Positions 31,934 through 44,199 of a DNA stretch of 64,000 bases are shown here, one piece after another. The translations under genes and the position numbers were made by a program. Each line of letters begins with the position of its first letter. The stretch's first letter is position 1. Source of the stretch: Platanthera guangdongensis (taxonomy: Eukaryota > Streptophyta > Magnoliopsida > Asparagales > Orchidaceae); the NCBI GenBank assembly GCA_039583875.1, contig CM077158.1:118293900-118357899 (forward strand). Reading direction: 5' to 3'. Under the pieces are notes generated by a model that did not search any database, had not been told where the DNA came from, and saw only the letters and a list, made by a program, of their open reading frames with translations.

Positions 31934-34502
31934 ATAGGTTCAGGAGAGAACCATAAGGAGTTGGGTTCTATGAAGCTCTGAATCTGCAGGAAAGAAAATT
32001 TTGGCATTTAAAAAGAAAGGGTCGGGTTGTTCATAGAAGCATCTGACCATAGAATTTTCATTATTGTTCAAGAGGGACATTTTATCCCGATGAAGGCCTT
32101 AGTTCTGGATGCCACTAACCAGACACCTAAGAAATATTCTGAAATGACCAAGGATGAGGTCATACTAGCAACTATGGACAAGAGGGCACAAAACATCGTA
32201 ATGAATGTCATTGATGATTAAAAATTCCAGAACCTTGTTCACTACAAAACTTCCAAGGAAATATGGGATGCATTGATTGTCTACATGGAAGGCACAAAAG
32301 AAGTCAAGGATGAGAGGAAATTCCTACTTAACCAAGAGTATGAGGCCTTCAGACAGATAAAGAAGGATAGCATAACTGAGTGCTATGAAATGTTCTTTAG
32401 TGTGGTAAATGAGCTGAGGACCTATGGGAGAGTCTTCAGCAATAATGAGATGAATGACAAGTTCCTCGAATCTCTAACCAGAGATTGGGATAATACGATA
32501 TGTGCCATCCATGTTAGCTGAAACTCCTCCTCACACATTGTTTGGAAGGCTTCTCTCCTATGAGATGCAGCTATATGCCAAAAAGGAGGAGGAGACCTTC
32601 AAGAGAGCCCAAGCCAAGGAAAAGACTGTAATCTTCAAGGATGAGAGCTCTAAGAAGAGCAAGGAGAGGATTGCCTTTCCCCATGGAAGGCATTCTGATT
32701 CAGACAGTTCTAAGTCGAGCTCATTTGACAGCAATATGTCCGATGGGGAGTTTGCTGCCTTCTCTAGGCAGTTCAAGAAGATGATGAAGAGGAGGCAAAG
32801 GAAGAACTAACCATCCACCTCCTCACACAACAAGAGGGATCACCACCAGTCTGATAAGAAATTCTCAAAGGGTGATAGATATAATTTAAAACCCAGTAAA
32901 CAGTTTTCCTCTAATGTTGTTTGTTATTGTTATAGCAAGGCTGGGCATTTCATTGCTGATTGCTCAGTCAAGAGGAAAGAGTAGAAGAAATATGAGGAGA
33001 AGAAGCACCACAACCAGAAGGGAAAGAAGAAAAGGTCCTTCATTTCAAAAAAATGAGAAGAGCTGGAGTCAAAGTGTCTCAGGTTTTTCAAATTCTAAAG
33101 GAAAAGAAGGATCCTATATTGGGTTTTTTGCTGCAGTTGCTGATGAAGAAGATGTGGAATGTCCTGTTGCTAGGATAGGAATCAGGGCCCCTCTTTCACT
33201 CTCAGACTGTGATACTGAGGTGGATGATGATGTCAGTAGCAGTTATGGGCTAATGGCCATGTCAGATTAGGAATCCAACTAGGATCAGCCTATCCCAGAT
33301 AAGGTACATTCTCCATCTTTCTCATCCAGTGAATCTCACTATGACACATGTCCTAATTCTGATGCATCCTCATCCTGTGATGAAGATGGGTGCAAAACTG
33401 AGGAAGATGTCAATCAATTTATTGACAAGTATGGTGCCCTTCTGGATGCTTTGAAAAGGAGCAAGAGATTGAACAAGAAACAAACTGAGGAGATTATCTC
33501 CCTACAGCTAGCTGCTTCCCTATAGTGTGAGTCAGCATCCTTATTAGATCAGAAGATGAGGAAAGTCAGCCAACTGAAGGCTATCCTAATCATCTAGATT
33601 GCGACCATCAACCGGAAGAACAAGATCATTATGGACCTTGATGAAAAGCAGCTTAAGGAGAAAAAGATAGTGGCTGAATTCAGAAAGCCAAAGACTACGA
33701 TGCCACTAATTGACTCCTTCAACTCCCAAAAGGATTAGAGAGGCTTGGGGTCTAAGTGTAACACTAGAGCTGCCCCTTCCAAAGGGTAAGGCAATTATTT
33801 TGTTGTGCCTCAGATCACCTTCCATAAGGTAATTATCCCATCAAATAGGTATCACCAGGATAGCATATATATGGTCTCTGGAAGAATGGGAACTCTTCCT
33901 GTAAGTATAAAAATGTACCTTACAATGGAGGGAGAAAGGGAATGGGTTTGAGTGCCTTTAAGGATCCCCATGAGGAAATTTAGATCGCCCTTCATGGACC
34001 ATTTATTTTTGGGACTCCAGCCACTACACTCAAGAATGTGGCAGCGGCCAATAGTCAAGCTCTTCAAATAAAATCACATACCGAATGCAAGTCTATCAGT
34101 GCGTCTGACTTGTCCATTTCTAATGCCATCAATAGCATATTTGCTGCAAAGAAGACTATTGTTGGTAGTAAACAGAGCAAGTTAAGTTCAAATACTATCA
34201 GACATACTTTCCGTCAGATTCGTGTTAAAAGAAATAAGAAGAGGGCTACTACTCTCCCATCTGAACAGTCTGTTGTTATTAACATTCAACCTACTAGAAC
34301 TATTTAGAGGAGAAGGTACAACAATCACGAGTGTTGGTGCTGTAGTAAAGTGGGAAACTTTGTCATAGATTGTTGGCACAACCCTAGTGTGCTAAGGGTT
34401 AAAGTGAGTCTTCCTGCCAGGAGTGCTGTAGGGAGACAAGTTAATTTTCATACTAACAAGAACCTAGGAACCAAACTCTTTTGGGGTCCTAAGGTAAACT
34501 GA
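31934..34502 (+). pseudogene. Sirevirus H gag, broken
   Basis: It is closely related to the gag of D along its length. The start codon is mutated (ATA at 31934 where D has ATG). The core reads GHFIPMKALVLDATNQTPK..., FRQIKKDSITECYE. The first zinc knuckle is degenerate (CYCYSKAGHFIADC, near 32923), followed by an acidic/Ser-rich and coiled-coil segment. The second knuckle is CWCCSKVGNFVIDC (near 34333). It ends ...GPKVN with TGA at 34500. Many frameshifts and stops. Confidence 0.88.
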
Positions 34503-34514
34503 TTTATTATTGTA

Positions 34515-34588
34515 GGTTAGTCCAAGTACCCATGCACGAATATGGTACTTGGACAGTGGATGTTTCAGGAACATGACTGGAATAAGAT
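34515..34588 (+). pseudogene. Sirevirus H pol, protease start (continues 52567)
   Basis: WYLDSGCFRNMTG is the copia protease motif with mutated flanking residues. The sequence is cut by B two codons later and resumes at 52567 in frame when B and one AAGAT are removed. Confidence 0.9.
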
Positions 34589-36335
34589 TGAAAGAGAGGG
34601 TTAGACATGATATACTCTAGAGGGGGGGGGGGTGAATATAGTATCTTTTAACTATTTAAAACTTTTTTGCTGTTAATAAAATCTATAGAGTAGGGCAGCT
34701 ATTTGATACCAAAATTTGCTGTAAGTAAAAGAGTAACCTAAGATAAACTAATCTACCACAGGCACAACAAAATTAAAATAACTAACACAGGATCAGCAAA
34801 ACTAACTAGCACAGACACAACAAGAACATAAAGGAAAGAGGGCAACTAGACAACACAAGAATTTTTATAGTGGTTTCCCAACCTGGGTACATCCACTCAT
34901 CTACCACCCTGGTAGGAATCCACTAACAGGTTTTCATCAGGTAACTACCACCAATAAGCTTTTGATCAGGTGCTTAAAAACTAACCCAAGTCTTTTGATC
35001 AGGTGACTTGCAACCAAGGAATTACTTTTGACAGGAGTTAAAGAACCCTTTGTACACTGAGGGGCTGAGAGAGTTATGGTGTCTTCTCTTTCTCAAATAC
35101 AAATGAGAAGACTAATGGATCATTGATGTTATCAAAACTCCCCCTGAGTTATTGAGTTGTTCAGGAAGATTGAAGCTTTACTTCAGGGTAAGTAGGTCTT
35201 CTATCTTTAGCCTTGACCATAAGAGATCCAGGAAATTCTTGACTGATGAAGATTTGTTGTCCTTGAAGAATCCTGTAGTGATGAATGAAGAAGACTCTTG
35301 ATTTGGATGGATGTTTTTCTTCTTCTTCAGTATTGTCAAGGTGAAGACCAGATTCTTTTTCTGCACAGAGAAGAATTTGAATGAATGTTGATGTTTATCT
35401 TCTCTGTGTGCTCTATCTTGTTCTTGTGTGTCTCTCTATTTTTGGTCAGTGATGTATTATTCTCTTGTTGTATCTGCTGCTTAGAGGAAGGAAGAAAATC
35501 ACTTTTATATGTTCAATGGAATTTCTTCTTAGAATTTTGAATTCCATCCTGCATTGATTGATGTCGGCTTGGAGAATGTAATATGGCTGGAGAGAATGTC
35601 TGCATTAATTGGATTTCCCCAACTATCCCGTTGAAAATGGCAAGTAATAATCCTAATGAGTGTTATAATCAATGCTGCTTCTAACGGTAATATTCAAAGA
35701 ATATTAAGCATTGATTACTCAAGAATTACTGCGGTAAAATAATGACAGAAGGAAGAAAAAAATCCAAGTATGGATCTACAGAGAAATCGTCGTGCAAAGA
35801 ACTGATTTCATCGACCTGAGTCCAGAGTTCGTCGAGCTGAGAAATCGTGTTCGTCGACCAGATAATTGTTATTCGTCGACCTGAGATCCAAGATTGTCGA
35901 CTTGAGAATAGCTAACTGCTTTTTCTGATAAACACTTGCCAATTCTATGCACTAAGATCGTCGAGCTGATAATCTAACTTCGTCCACTGGAGTTCAGAGA
36001 AATAATTATGTACGTGGAATGTTAAAGTAGAACATACAAAAATCGTCGATCTGAGAACTAAGTTCGTCGACCTTAACTCAGAGAATTGTCTCTGAGTTCG
36101 TTTAGCTGAGAATGACTTTCCTCAAGCTGAGTTCGACGAACGTCGAACTCACTTTCCGGAAACGGATTTTTCTCTAAGTCTTGAGTATTCAGCTGTCTGT
36201 TATTGGTTGGTAAATGTAGTGTTGACTCTAAGGACATGGGCTAGACTCTAGGATACAGACATGACCCTGGCTATACAAGGTGGGTAAATAATCTAGTTTA
36301 GTGAACCTAGCCCAAATCATACTAGGGATCCAACA
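34589..36335 (-). repeat. Sirevirus B 3' LTR
   Basis: On the minus strand it begins TGTTGGATCCCTAG and ends CCCTCTCTTTCA. It carries the TCGTCGA array at 35775-36150 (ten-base-arm palindrome at 36129-36150), the hairpin row near 34905-35055 and the poly-C-loop hairpin at 34612-34644, whose stem now has one mismatch. Confidence 0.92.
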
Positions 36336-36347
36336 ATCTCCCCCTAT
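36336..36347 (-). other. Sirevirus B polypurine tract
   Basis: The minus strand reads ATAGGGGGAGAT directly before the 3' LTR. C has the same tract at 40555-40566. Confidence 0.8.
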
Positions 36348-36510
36348 TTGGGTGAGGTCACTAATCACAGACACAAAATATTTACAAAGCAAGAAAAATA
36401 TAACTGGCAGGAAACTTTAAAATATGCAGCAGAAATATATATATAGTGAGCTTTGTATCAGGAAATAAATAAACAGTTTTAAGACAACAGAAAGGGTAAA
36501 CAGTTAAAAT

Positions 36511-38911
36511 TCATTTCTTCAGCTTTGGCTCCTTTTGCTTAACCTCTTTAGCATTTTCACCAGGCTGGGTGAATTTGATTTCACTATTTGGATTGGCTAC
36601 TTGATTCTTTGTCATGGTCATATCAGCAGCTCCAATAATATTTAGGGAAGTTGCTCTTAGCACCACAACTTTTGGATGTAATTCTAGGTAATCATCAACA
36701 TTAAAGAATTTGTTAGCTTTTGCAAACCTATTGAGTTCTTCCTTCCTGTACTTGGACATTGTTGTGTATTCAGAGGGATCATTGCCTTCAGCTTTTGCCT
36801 TGTAGATCATTGATTGGCCAACCAATTCTTGGAACCTGGGCATCCTTGCAGAAGTAGCTATTTCTGGATCCTCAAATGGAACAAGAGGAGATGCAGGTCT
36901 CTTTGGACTTTCAGCCTTTTGATGTCCAATAATTTGTTGTAGATGATGTTGTTGATGTTGATGTTGCTGTTGTTGATGTTGCTTGCCTGAGGAGTAGGGC
37001 CTGTGCTGGCTGCTTCCAGAGGAAGAAGATCTACTTTGCTGTCTCTGATAGGTTTGAAATTGGGTAGTCCTCTGAGATGAAGAGCCTGAAGCACCAGCAG
37101 CAGGTGGAGGAGGAGGAGGAGGAGGGTCTTTCTTGTATCTCTGTGGAGGAGGTGAATACTTCCTGCTTTTCTTCCTTTCTTTCTGTTGATTTTTGGACAG
37201 CCACATCCAAGCTGGCATGCCCTTGTATGGAGTAATATTCTGAGGAATATAGTATGGAGTATCATGTGTTGGGTTTTTCTTTAGAGCAAGAGCTTGAGGG
37301 GCTTTCCTTTTCTTAGAAATTTTCTTTTTCTTAGCAGAGGCACTGTCATCTGAATCATCTTCATCATCATCATCTGAGGAGTCTTGTGGATTATCATATA
37401 AAGCATTAATTTCTTTCAAAGCCTCTGCAGATATCAATAGTTTTTCTGCCTAGGGAGGAGATAGAGGAAGAGTTGGAGCTGGAGCTGGAGAATTATACAC
37501 ATCAGTGCTTTCAGCAACTGATTTATTCTCTTCTTCAATATCAGCAATGATAAACTCATCAAGATCTGGCATAGGGCTATCATCCATAATGAATGTTGGA
37601 GCAGAAATGAATCTGGTAGGGGATGAAATAATGAAGGAATCAGATCCGGGTGGAGATGGAATGACAGGAGCCTCTGTGTTTGCAAAACTAGCCTTGAGTT
37701 CCATGGCAACCTTTGGGATTATTGGGGAGTTATAGGGAACTATAGCCATGGATGGCTTTATGTTGTATTGTGGAAGAGAGTTCAAATGAACCGCATAAAA
37801 AATATTCAACAAATTCAAAAGATCCACAGTGGGATTTACAATGTAATCACCAACAGTTTGTATTTCCTCTGTGACTGTCTCATCCAAATCCATATCAGAT
37901 TCAATAAAATTGATTAAATTAATCAAATCATCAGCTGCTTCTACTTCTGCTTCTGCTGCTACTGCTGCTTCTTCTGTTGCTGCTGCTGCTTCTGCTTCTG
38001 CTGCTGCTGCTACTTCTTCACAGAGTATCTCTCCCTGCCTGGTTTCAGTGGGCACTAGAGGCAGGCCCCTGACTGAAGAAGAAGTGATGGAGAGGGCAGA
38101 GATTTGAGCAGCAAGAGAAGAGATGGAATAAGCAAGAGGTGAAATAACCTCTGCAATGAGGGTTTTGAGGAAGGGAGTCAGAAGTGCTAGAAAAGGTGAA
38201 ATAATGGAGGGGTCCAGTTGGAGGAATGCAGGAGGTGTCTTAGTGGAGATAGAGGGGTGGATGGAGGATTATGGTGGAGGAGGAGGGAGAGAGTCTTGCA
38301 TTGGTTCATATGGTGAAGAAGGAGTATGAAGAGGGGATGATAGCAGATTGAATGATGGTAGGAATGACGGATTGGAGATGGGAATGTCAGCCAAATGTGG
38401 TGCTAGAGGTAATGAGGGTGGTGATGGAATTAGTGTATCGTGTGGTGATGGAATTGGTGTACCATATTGTGATGGAATTGTTGTACCATGTTGGGATGGA
38501 GGTGTGGTATGAAAATGAATATGAGTTTGTAATGGATGTACTGGGGATGATGGAGGTGTAGAAGTGTGGACTGTTGTGTGAACTGGTGAGGGGATTTGGT
38601 GTACCATCTGAGGATGACTTTGGATGGCTGGAGGTGGTGGAAGAGAAGATGGAGAATCTTCAGCAGGGTGGGCAATGGCTGGAGCAGCCCTTGCACTCTC
38701 AGAAGGCCTGGAGGAAGAGGAAGAATACTTGGATGGCTTGGTGATATTCCTCTACCACTAGCCAAAGAGCGCACAAGTGAGCCTCTTGGAGGCATTAATG
38801 AATATGGTCGGTGTGACCAGTGATTCAGCACCCTTTTCCTGAAGGAAGATTCCCAGAATCCTTCCAAAACACGCCTCTTTCTTGGTGTTCTTTTTCTTGA
38901 TCAACTCAAAC
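36511..38911 (-). pseudogene. Sirevirus B ORF3, C-terminal two thirds
   Basis: It continues the ORF3 that starts at 48036 and is split by C. After an N-domain end (LIKKKNTKKEACFGRIL) comes a long Pro/Ser/His-rich stretch, an Ala/Glu repeat from a trinucleotide tract (37940-38030), an acidic Asp/Ser run followed by two basic clusters KKKKISKKRK (near 37300-37335), a Pro run, a Gln/His-rich part, and a Lys-rich end. In-frame stops lie near 38750, 38266 and 37447. No hydrophobic membrane segment or signal peptide is evident, despite the family's 'envelope-like' label. Confidence 0.8.
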
Positions 38912-38944
38912 ATACTTGAAAGTCCACCTAGTGTCAACTATGTG

Positions 38945-38971
38945 CACCTATGGGGGGGGGGGGAATAGGTG
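38945..38971 (-). other. Sirevirus C: poly-C-loop hairpin near the LTR 3' end
   Basis: The arms CACCTAT and ATAGGTG enclose a C run (transcript sense). The second copy is at 45871-45896 in the 5' LTR; the C-run length differs slightly between the two. Confidence 0.7.
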
Positions 38972-39103
38972 ACGAGTAGCGCTTTTGCGGAATTTACGAC
39001 GGTACCTGCACAATAAAGATAAAAGACACAGCACACAGAATACACAGGAAATTTATAGTGGTTCCCCGACTTGGGTACATCCACTTTCCCCCTTCGACCT
39101 ATC

Positions 39104-39248
39104 TCCCAACAAGGGACAACTCGGTCACTTCTCCAACGGGATTGAAATCCAATCCCTGCACTAACGGAAGGAGCCCTTCCACACGTGAGAGTCAACACTC
39201 CCACAAAACGGGTTGCACCCAACCCTTACAACACGGAACAAAAGTTCC
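39104..39248 (-). repeat. Sirevirus C: six consecutive hairpins in the transcribed LTR
   Basis: Arms, plus-strand order: TCCC/GGGA 39104-39116; GGGATTG/CAATCCC 39138-39156; GGAAGG/CCTTCC 39166-39180; GTGAGAGT/ACTCCCAC 39185-39204 (one mismatch); GGGTT/AACCC 39210-39225; GGAAC/GTTCC 39235-39248. Five of the six are followed by CGT in transcript sense. The same row is at 46029-46173. The stems share no common sequence, so this is repeated structure and not a sequence repeat. Confidence 0.8.
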
Positions 39249-39904
39249 TTTACAACAAAATTAAATATAGAATGTACATGTGATACAAACTTCTTTTGGA
39301 GACTACGGTGTTCCTCTTCGTTCGACGACGTGTTCTTGAAGTCGATGAAGTGTCTACAACCTTGGTATCTCTTGGAGAGGATCTCCCCGGAACCGGCGGC
39401 GGCAACACGAGCGGCGGCTAGCTTCGGGATCGGCGGCTACGATGATAAGCGGCTGCTGAACTTGGAGATCCAAACTTCGTAGCGAAGCAAACTAGGTCTA
39501 CCAACGGTCACTCTAGGATCGGTCGTCTCGATCGATTCGGACGGGGGCGTTTTTCCCGGTCACCAAATCGAGAGACAAAAGATCTCTGGATAGACACGTG
39601 AGACTCAAGCTTTGCTAAGCTTCTGTCGCCGGAGATCACGAAGGAATCTCGATTGTTGACGGCGACCAACTAGCCCGAGCGCGACGGCGACGGCTGAGAG
39701 GAATCGCGATATTAGGGTTTCGTCGAGGCTCGGTTTCTTTCTCTTTCTCCGTCATTTTACTGTTCAAAATACTGGAATATATATACTGTAGATAACTCCA
39801 ATATTACCGTTTGTGGGACCCACACTAGAAATCCCTAAGTCCGGTTCAAACTAGTCTAGAGGCAGAATCCGATCCAGCAGCAACCTGAGAAAACGCTAAG
39901 TGAA

Positions 39905-40222
39905 AATCGGCGAGAATCGCAGGCGATTCTCGACGAATCGGCGAGAATCACCAAGTGATTCTCGACGATTCGTCGAGAATCGTTAGTGATTCTCGCCGAA
40001 TCACTTATTGATTCTCAACGAATTTCACTTTGTATACATGAGCTGCTTGGCCACTGGTTCGGCGAGAATCACTAGTGATTCTCGCCGAATCTTACTTGGC
40101 ACTGTTTTAAGGTAGCCAGAAGGAGTCGGCGAGAATCACTAATGATTCTCGTCGATTCGGCGAGAATCACTAGTGATTCTCGCCGAATCGGCGAGAATCA
40201 ATTGGTGATTCTCGTCGAATTT
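39905..40222. repeat. Sirevirus C: GGCGAGAATC / GATTCTCGCC palindrome array
   Basis: About ten copies of CGGCGAGAATC and complement, many joined head to head through CACTAGTG. Perfect palindromes span 40154-40189 (36 bp) and 40058-40089 (32 bp). The partner array is at 46830-47150 in the other LTR. It lies upstream of the TATA box in transcript sense. Confidence 0.88.
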
Positions 40223-40554
40223 TCCTTGGACGAATTTTCGTCTTCCACCCAGGAGCTGCTCCTTGATCCATCCATGCTCCTTGTCTTCTCTTGCATATGA
40301 ACGGCCCTGTACTTGAAAGTAAGTGCACTCCAATAGAGAGAGTACACGTAGGCCAACACACTGATCTGCTCAACGAGGGATTACGTCATGCAGACCCGCG
40401 TATATTGACCTACTGCACCCTGACATTGGTGTGCACTTAGCGTGGAGGAGCTGCAAGTACAACTTAAGATGTTTCATCAAATACATTGTGAATTCATCTT
40501 AGCTTGATAGGTGGCTTCCTCAAATCTAGGTAATCGTGGATACAATACCCAACA

Positions 40555-40566
40555 ATCTCCCCCTAT
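40555..40566 (-). other. Sirevirus C polypurine tract
   Basis: The minus strand reads ATAGGGGGAGAT directly before the 3' LTR. The 240 bp between it and ORF3 are AT-rich and show no gene. Confidence 0.85.
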
Positions 40567-40807
40567 TTGACGAAGCCAAAACCCTACTAGCTAAGATGAA
40601 TAACACATATCAAATAATAAACATAGTATTCAGAAATTAAACATGCAGCACAAGAGAATATATGCAATCAGATCAGGACTTGAGTCATTCACAAATTCAA
40701 ATATATATACCAATATAAATATATACACATATAATCCAGAATTGTTTCTATGACAACAATAATCATTAAATGTTCTTAAGACCAATTGACAAGCTATAAG
40801 TTTTTGA

Positions 40808-43093
40808 CTATTTTTCCTTAGCTAAGTCACCCTTAGGATTTTGAGCCAAGTACTTCTTGCTTTGCCTCTCCATGTATTCTTTGGGCTTCGGGTAATACCT
40901 AGGAGGAGCAACTTTATCTGCATCCTTGTTGTTTCTGAAAAAGATGTTGCGTTTCGCTTCAAATGTTTTGTGCGTTTCCCACTCATACTGGCTATATACT
41001 TCGTTTCGATTGATCTCTCCTCTTTCTTGCAGCCAGAAGGTGTCTAAGATGATGTTCCTTGAAACTGGACTCCACCTTTCGTTTCGTACATCCTCCTCAT
41101 TCATTCAAGTTCTCTTTGCAGCCTGTGTCTCCTTGGAGGTCCCTTCTTGAACTTTTCTCTTTCCCCTGGCTTTTGCTAAGGCCTCTTGGTCAAACATGCT
41201 CCTCAGTTTAGCTTTGGAGAGAGCCCTAGCATCAACGTCATTTGTGGGAATATCTGCAGCACTTGCACTTACATCCTCAGCGGCCTTAGATGTCTCAGGG
41301 ACATGAATACTGGCAGGATTGTCAGGCAGAACGACGCCTAACGTACCTAGCGCCTGTTGGAGCATCCACCAGCAGCTCTCATAGACATATTTGCTTGATT
41401 GGGCGAAGTGTGTGCTCATGCTTTCTTGAAGCTCGACCAACTTAGCTATATACTCTTTCTCCCCCTTTTTGGCTTCGACAGCTATGCAGTTGGCATATGA
41501 GTGTAGGGAGTCATCAATATGCTTCGTGGTCTTGGAGAATTCAGTGATCAGGGCCTGCTGATTGGCATTTAAAGTGACCATATTACCATCAAACTTCTGA
41601 ATGTTGTTGGCTACAACGTGTGCGTTCTGATTTACGACAGCCAGAGTATCAGTATTCTTTTTCAAGCCGGCCATTAAGAGTGTGACAGCTTCGCCGGCCG
41701 CGGTATACTTCTCTTCAAATTTCTTCTCCATCACGTCCAGCTTATGGTTGATTTCCACCATATTCTTGAGCATCAGATTTTCCGAAGTCTTAATTCTGTT
41801 CAGCAGTTTATTCTGGGCTTCATCAAATGAGACTTTAAGTTCATTCACAATTCCCTGAATGATATTGACAGTGTGAGTGGCTAGCTCATCTCGTAACGGA
41901 ATAGCCGGAGGCACTTGTGGGCCTTGCATTTCAGCAGACGCATCTGTAGAGCTGGATACAATCACAGTCTCTAATGGAGGAATGCTGGCTGCCTCTGTAG
42001 ATTTATCTAACTCCCCCTCCACTGGTGCAGACTTGTCAGATGGAGGTTCAACAGGATCCGGAGTCTCAAATGCTTCATGTCCCTCATTCTCATCTTCCTC
42101 TCCGTCCTCATCCAAGAATTCATCTATATCAGCAGCCTCTTCCAATTCTCGGTCAGCAGTCTCCAGTGCTTCAGCTTCGGTTCCTTGAGTGTTTCTGTTC
42201 AGGACCTCCTCATCCTCCAGCTCAGGTTCACTTACTTCATGAATTTCGGCCACCGCATCCCTGGCCACCTGGGCAATTTCAGAAACTACATCTGTATGAG
42301 GGGGTAGAGTCTCCCCCTCGATTCCTACAGTCAGGGTATCAGGAATTTCACGGGGGGTGACTGCTAGAGATGCTTCATGTCGCTCTTCCACGGCAGGCTG
42401 CCCGATCCGCCTCTCCCATCGATCAAACACACTTGCATCCATCTTCTTCAAGTAGTGGAGAGGGACACCTTTGCTCATGTCGAACTTGTCTCCGTTTAGC
42501 TGGTTTAGATATAGACTTATGATGCGGCCGAAACTAGGAGTGCCCAGGGTGTCCTTGATCTTCTCGAACAGCAACTCCCCCCAGTTGAACCTCTTGCGGC
42601 AAACAACAGCTATGACGATCTTGAACATATCTCCTGAGATATGGTCATGCGAGCCCGGCTTGCAGATGAGCACTTTTCCAATAATGTCAGATAGGAGCTT
42701 CCCTTCTTCATTCATCTCCTTTCTCTTTATTGATCGAGTTCCTCATGGAAGACCGCAGAACATGAGAGTTCTGGTTTTGTCCTCATCCTCCAGATAGTCC
42801 TCCTGCTCCGAACTAGAAAGCTGTAGGTAGCGAGTCAGCTTGTTGGCATACATCTTTACTTTTGCCCCAGCCACCTTGCTCTTGATTATGGAGTCTCCAT
42901 CTCGGAGTCTTGCGGTAGCGAAGAACTCCAGCACCTCTTTGTCCAGGATTTTGCAAGGGTGCTCCAAGACGAAGGTTAGCCCAGCCTCTTCCAGCATTAG
43001 AATAATGTTACGGAATTCGTCCGAGGCGTGAGAAAACCCAGTTCGAACCAGCTCGCAGCCAGATACCAACCCTGCAGTTGTCCTTGGAGCCAT
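40808..43093 (-). pseudogene. Sirevirus C ORF3, open apart from two TGA codons
   Basis: One frame of about 760 codons starts at an ATG at 43093 and is interrupted only by TGA at 42743-42745 and TGA at 41105-41107, the latter followed immediately by an in-frame ATG. The N-terminal ~270 residues match ORF3 of B and D (KEVLEF near 42945, GKVLICKPGSHDHIS near 42680, FGRIISLYL near 42530, KKMDASVFDRW near 42440). It resembles the domain annotated in plants as 'putative plant transposon protein'. An acidic stretch follows, then a long coiled coil (about 41860-41430) and a basic cluster KARGKRK near 41160. I see no signal peptide or membrane helix. It may bind nucleic acid or protein in the nucleus; that is inference. 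Confidence 0.8.
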
Positions 43094-44183
43094 CGTAGAT
43101 CTAGAGAGAGAAGCCCTACGCTAAGCATTAATGAACATTCAAAAAGAAAGTGCCACTAGTGAGAGCGTCCAAGAACGGGTGATAAAGAGGTTACCTAAGG
43201 ACTTATCTGGAAGTGAGTGGAGGAGCTTCGGGAAGACCTTCGGTGGATGGAGGAGTTTCCTGTGGGGTTCGGCCTTGCTAGAACGCTGCGAGAACCTTCT
43301 CGATTTGACGATGGACCGTGCGAGAACCTTGCGGTCACAGGGACACTTCGCGATTCGACGAGAGCTTACGGGAAGAAGATGGACACCCAGCAGTTGTCCT
43401 TAGAGCAGGATGAATGGCGATTCGGCGAGTCGGAGGGAGAGCTCCTGCGGGTTTCGGTGAATCGGCGGAAGAACGCTTTCGGGAAATCTGCTGCGACGTG
43501 AGGCTGGATTCGTGAAGAAGGAGAATCGGCGGAAGAACTCTTTCGGAGGGATTTGTCTAATTCGTCGGGATTCGGGGTGAATGCGAAGGGTCGGCGGGAT
43601 TCAGGAGATTTGGTTAATTCGGTTTCTGATACTATTTGTCTAATTCGAAATTGAGAGGTCTCTTGACTAGAAATTTTCACGTTGAGAAGCTTGCAACATT
43701 TTTGAAATTTTCTGATGTCAAGTCAATATAAAGATGATAAACACATGTATATTTTAAAGTCAATCTATTTGGATTTGAACGAGGCGTTTCCAAAAACTTC
43801 TTTATGTCAATTGTGAGTTGTCGAGAATCACGATGACATATCTTCGTTAACCCTTTATTGATGTGTAAAGGTTTGCATGCATCGAGTTAACCTATCCTTA
43901 GACGTGCATACATACACTAATATACAAAGAAGTATCTGTATATAATGATATATATATATATATATGTAATTGTCAATTGATACCGACTCAAGTCTTGAAA
44001 CTGATCATGAGTACCTGGGATTTTGAGAGTCATCGTTTTAGTCCCTCAGGTAGAACATATCAGAAGCTCAATGTGAGTATGCTCAAATTGATATCACATC
44101 AGTTATTGCAGACGATTGTTCCAATTTAGTCTTGAGCCACCTACTGTCTAGTTCCCATCATATTCACGGGAACCTAGACTACC
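43094..44183 (-). other. Sirevirus C: gag-ORF3 spacer with pol remnant
   Basis: Just after gag (44100-44183) the sequence still aligns for a few dozen bases with the start of pol in D and H, where the protease motif would be, but it is unreadable. The rest of pol is gone. Near 43920-43970 there is an AT microsatellite. From about 43640 to 43200 the words GAATCGGCG, TTCGGCG and ATTCGTCG recur irregularly, a degenerate version of the LTR palindrome motif, placed just upstream of ORF3 as in B and D. Confidence 0.6.
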
Positions 44184-44199
44184 CTGCAAGAAAGAATTA
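44184..44199 (-). promoter_or_regulatory. Sirevirus C: gag stop followed by a 3'-splice-site-like tract
   Basis: On the minus strand the gag TAA is followed by TTCTTTCTTGCAG. The same arrangement, stop then pyrimidine-rich tract then AG, occurs in D (60845-60859) and H (34500-34515). Confidence 0.4.

Larger units (their letters stand above)
38917..40554 (-). repeat. Sirevirus C 3' LTR
   Basis: 1638 bp. On the minus strand it begins TGTTGGGTATTGTATCC and ends GGTGGACTTTCA. A TATA-like AGTATATATATTC is at 39776-39788 (minus). In transcript order it has the GGCGAGAATC palindromes, the TATA box, six hairpins (39248 to 39104), a conserved TGGATGTACCC...GGGGAACCACTATAAATT block, and the poly-C-loop hairpin (38945-38971). 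Confidence 0.93.

Noticed and set aside
41104..41107. TGA directly followed by ATG near the end of C ORF3, read as termination-reinitiation
   Set aside because: With another in-frame TGA at 42743 in the same ORF, ordinary point mutation is the simpler explanation. I kept it as part of one broken ORF3.
41877..42360. Plus-strand ORFs of about 100 codons
   Set aside because: They are antisense to the acidic region of C ORF3; Ser-rich composition mirrors Asp/Glu codons on the other strand.
43945..43970. AT dinucleotide run
   Set aside because: Ordinary microsatellite in a non-coding spacer.
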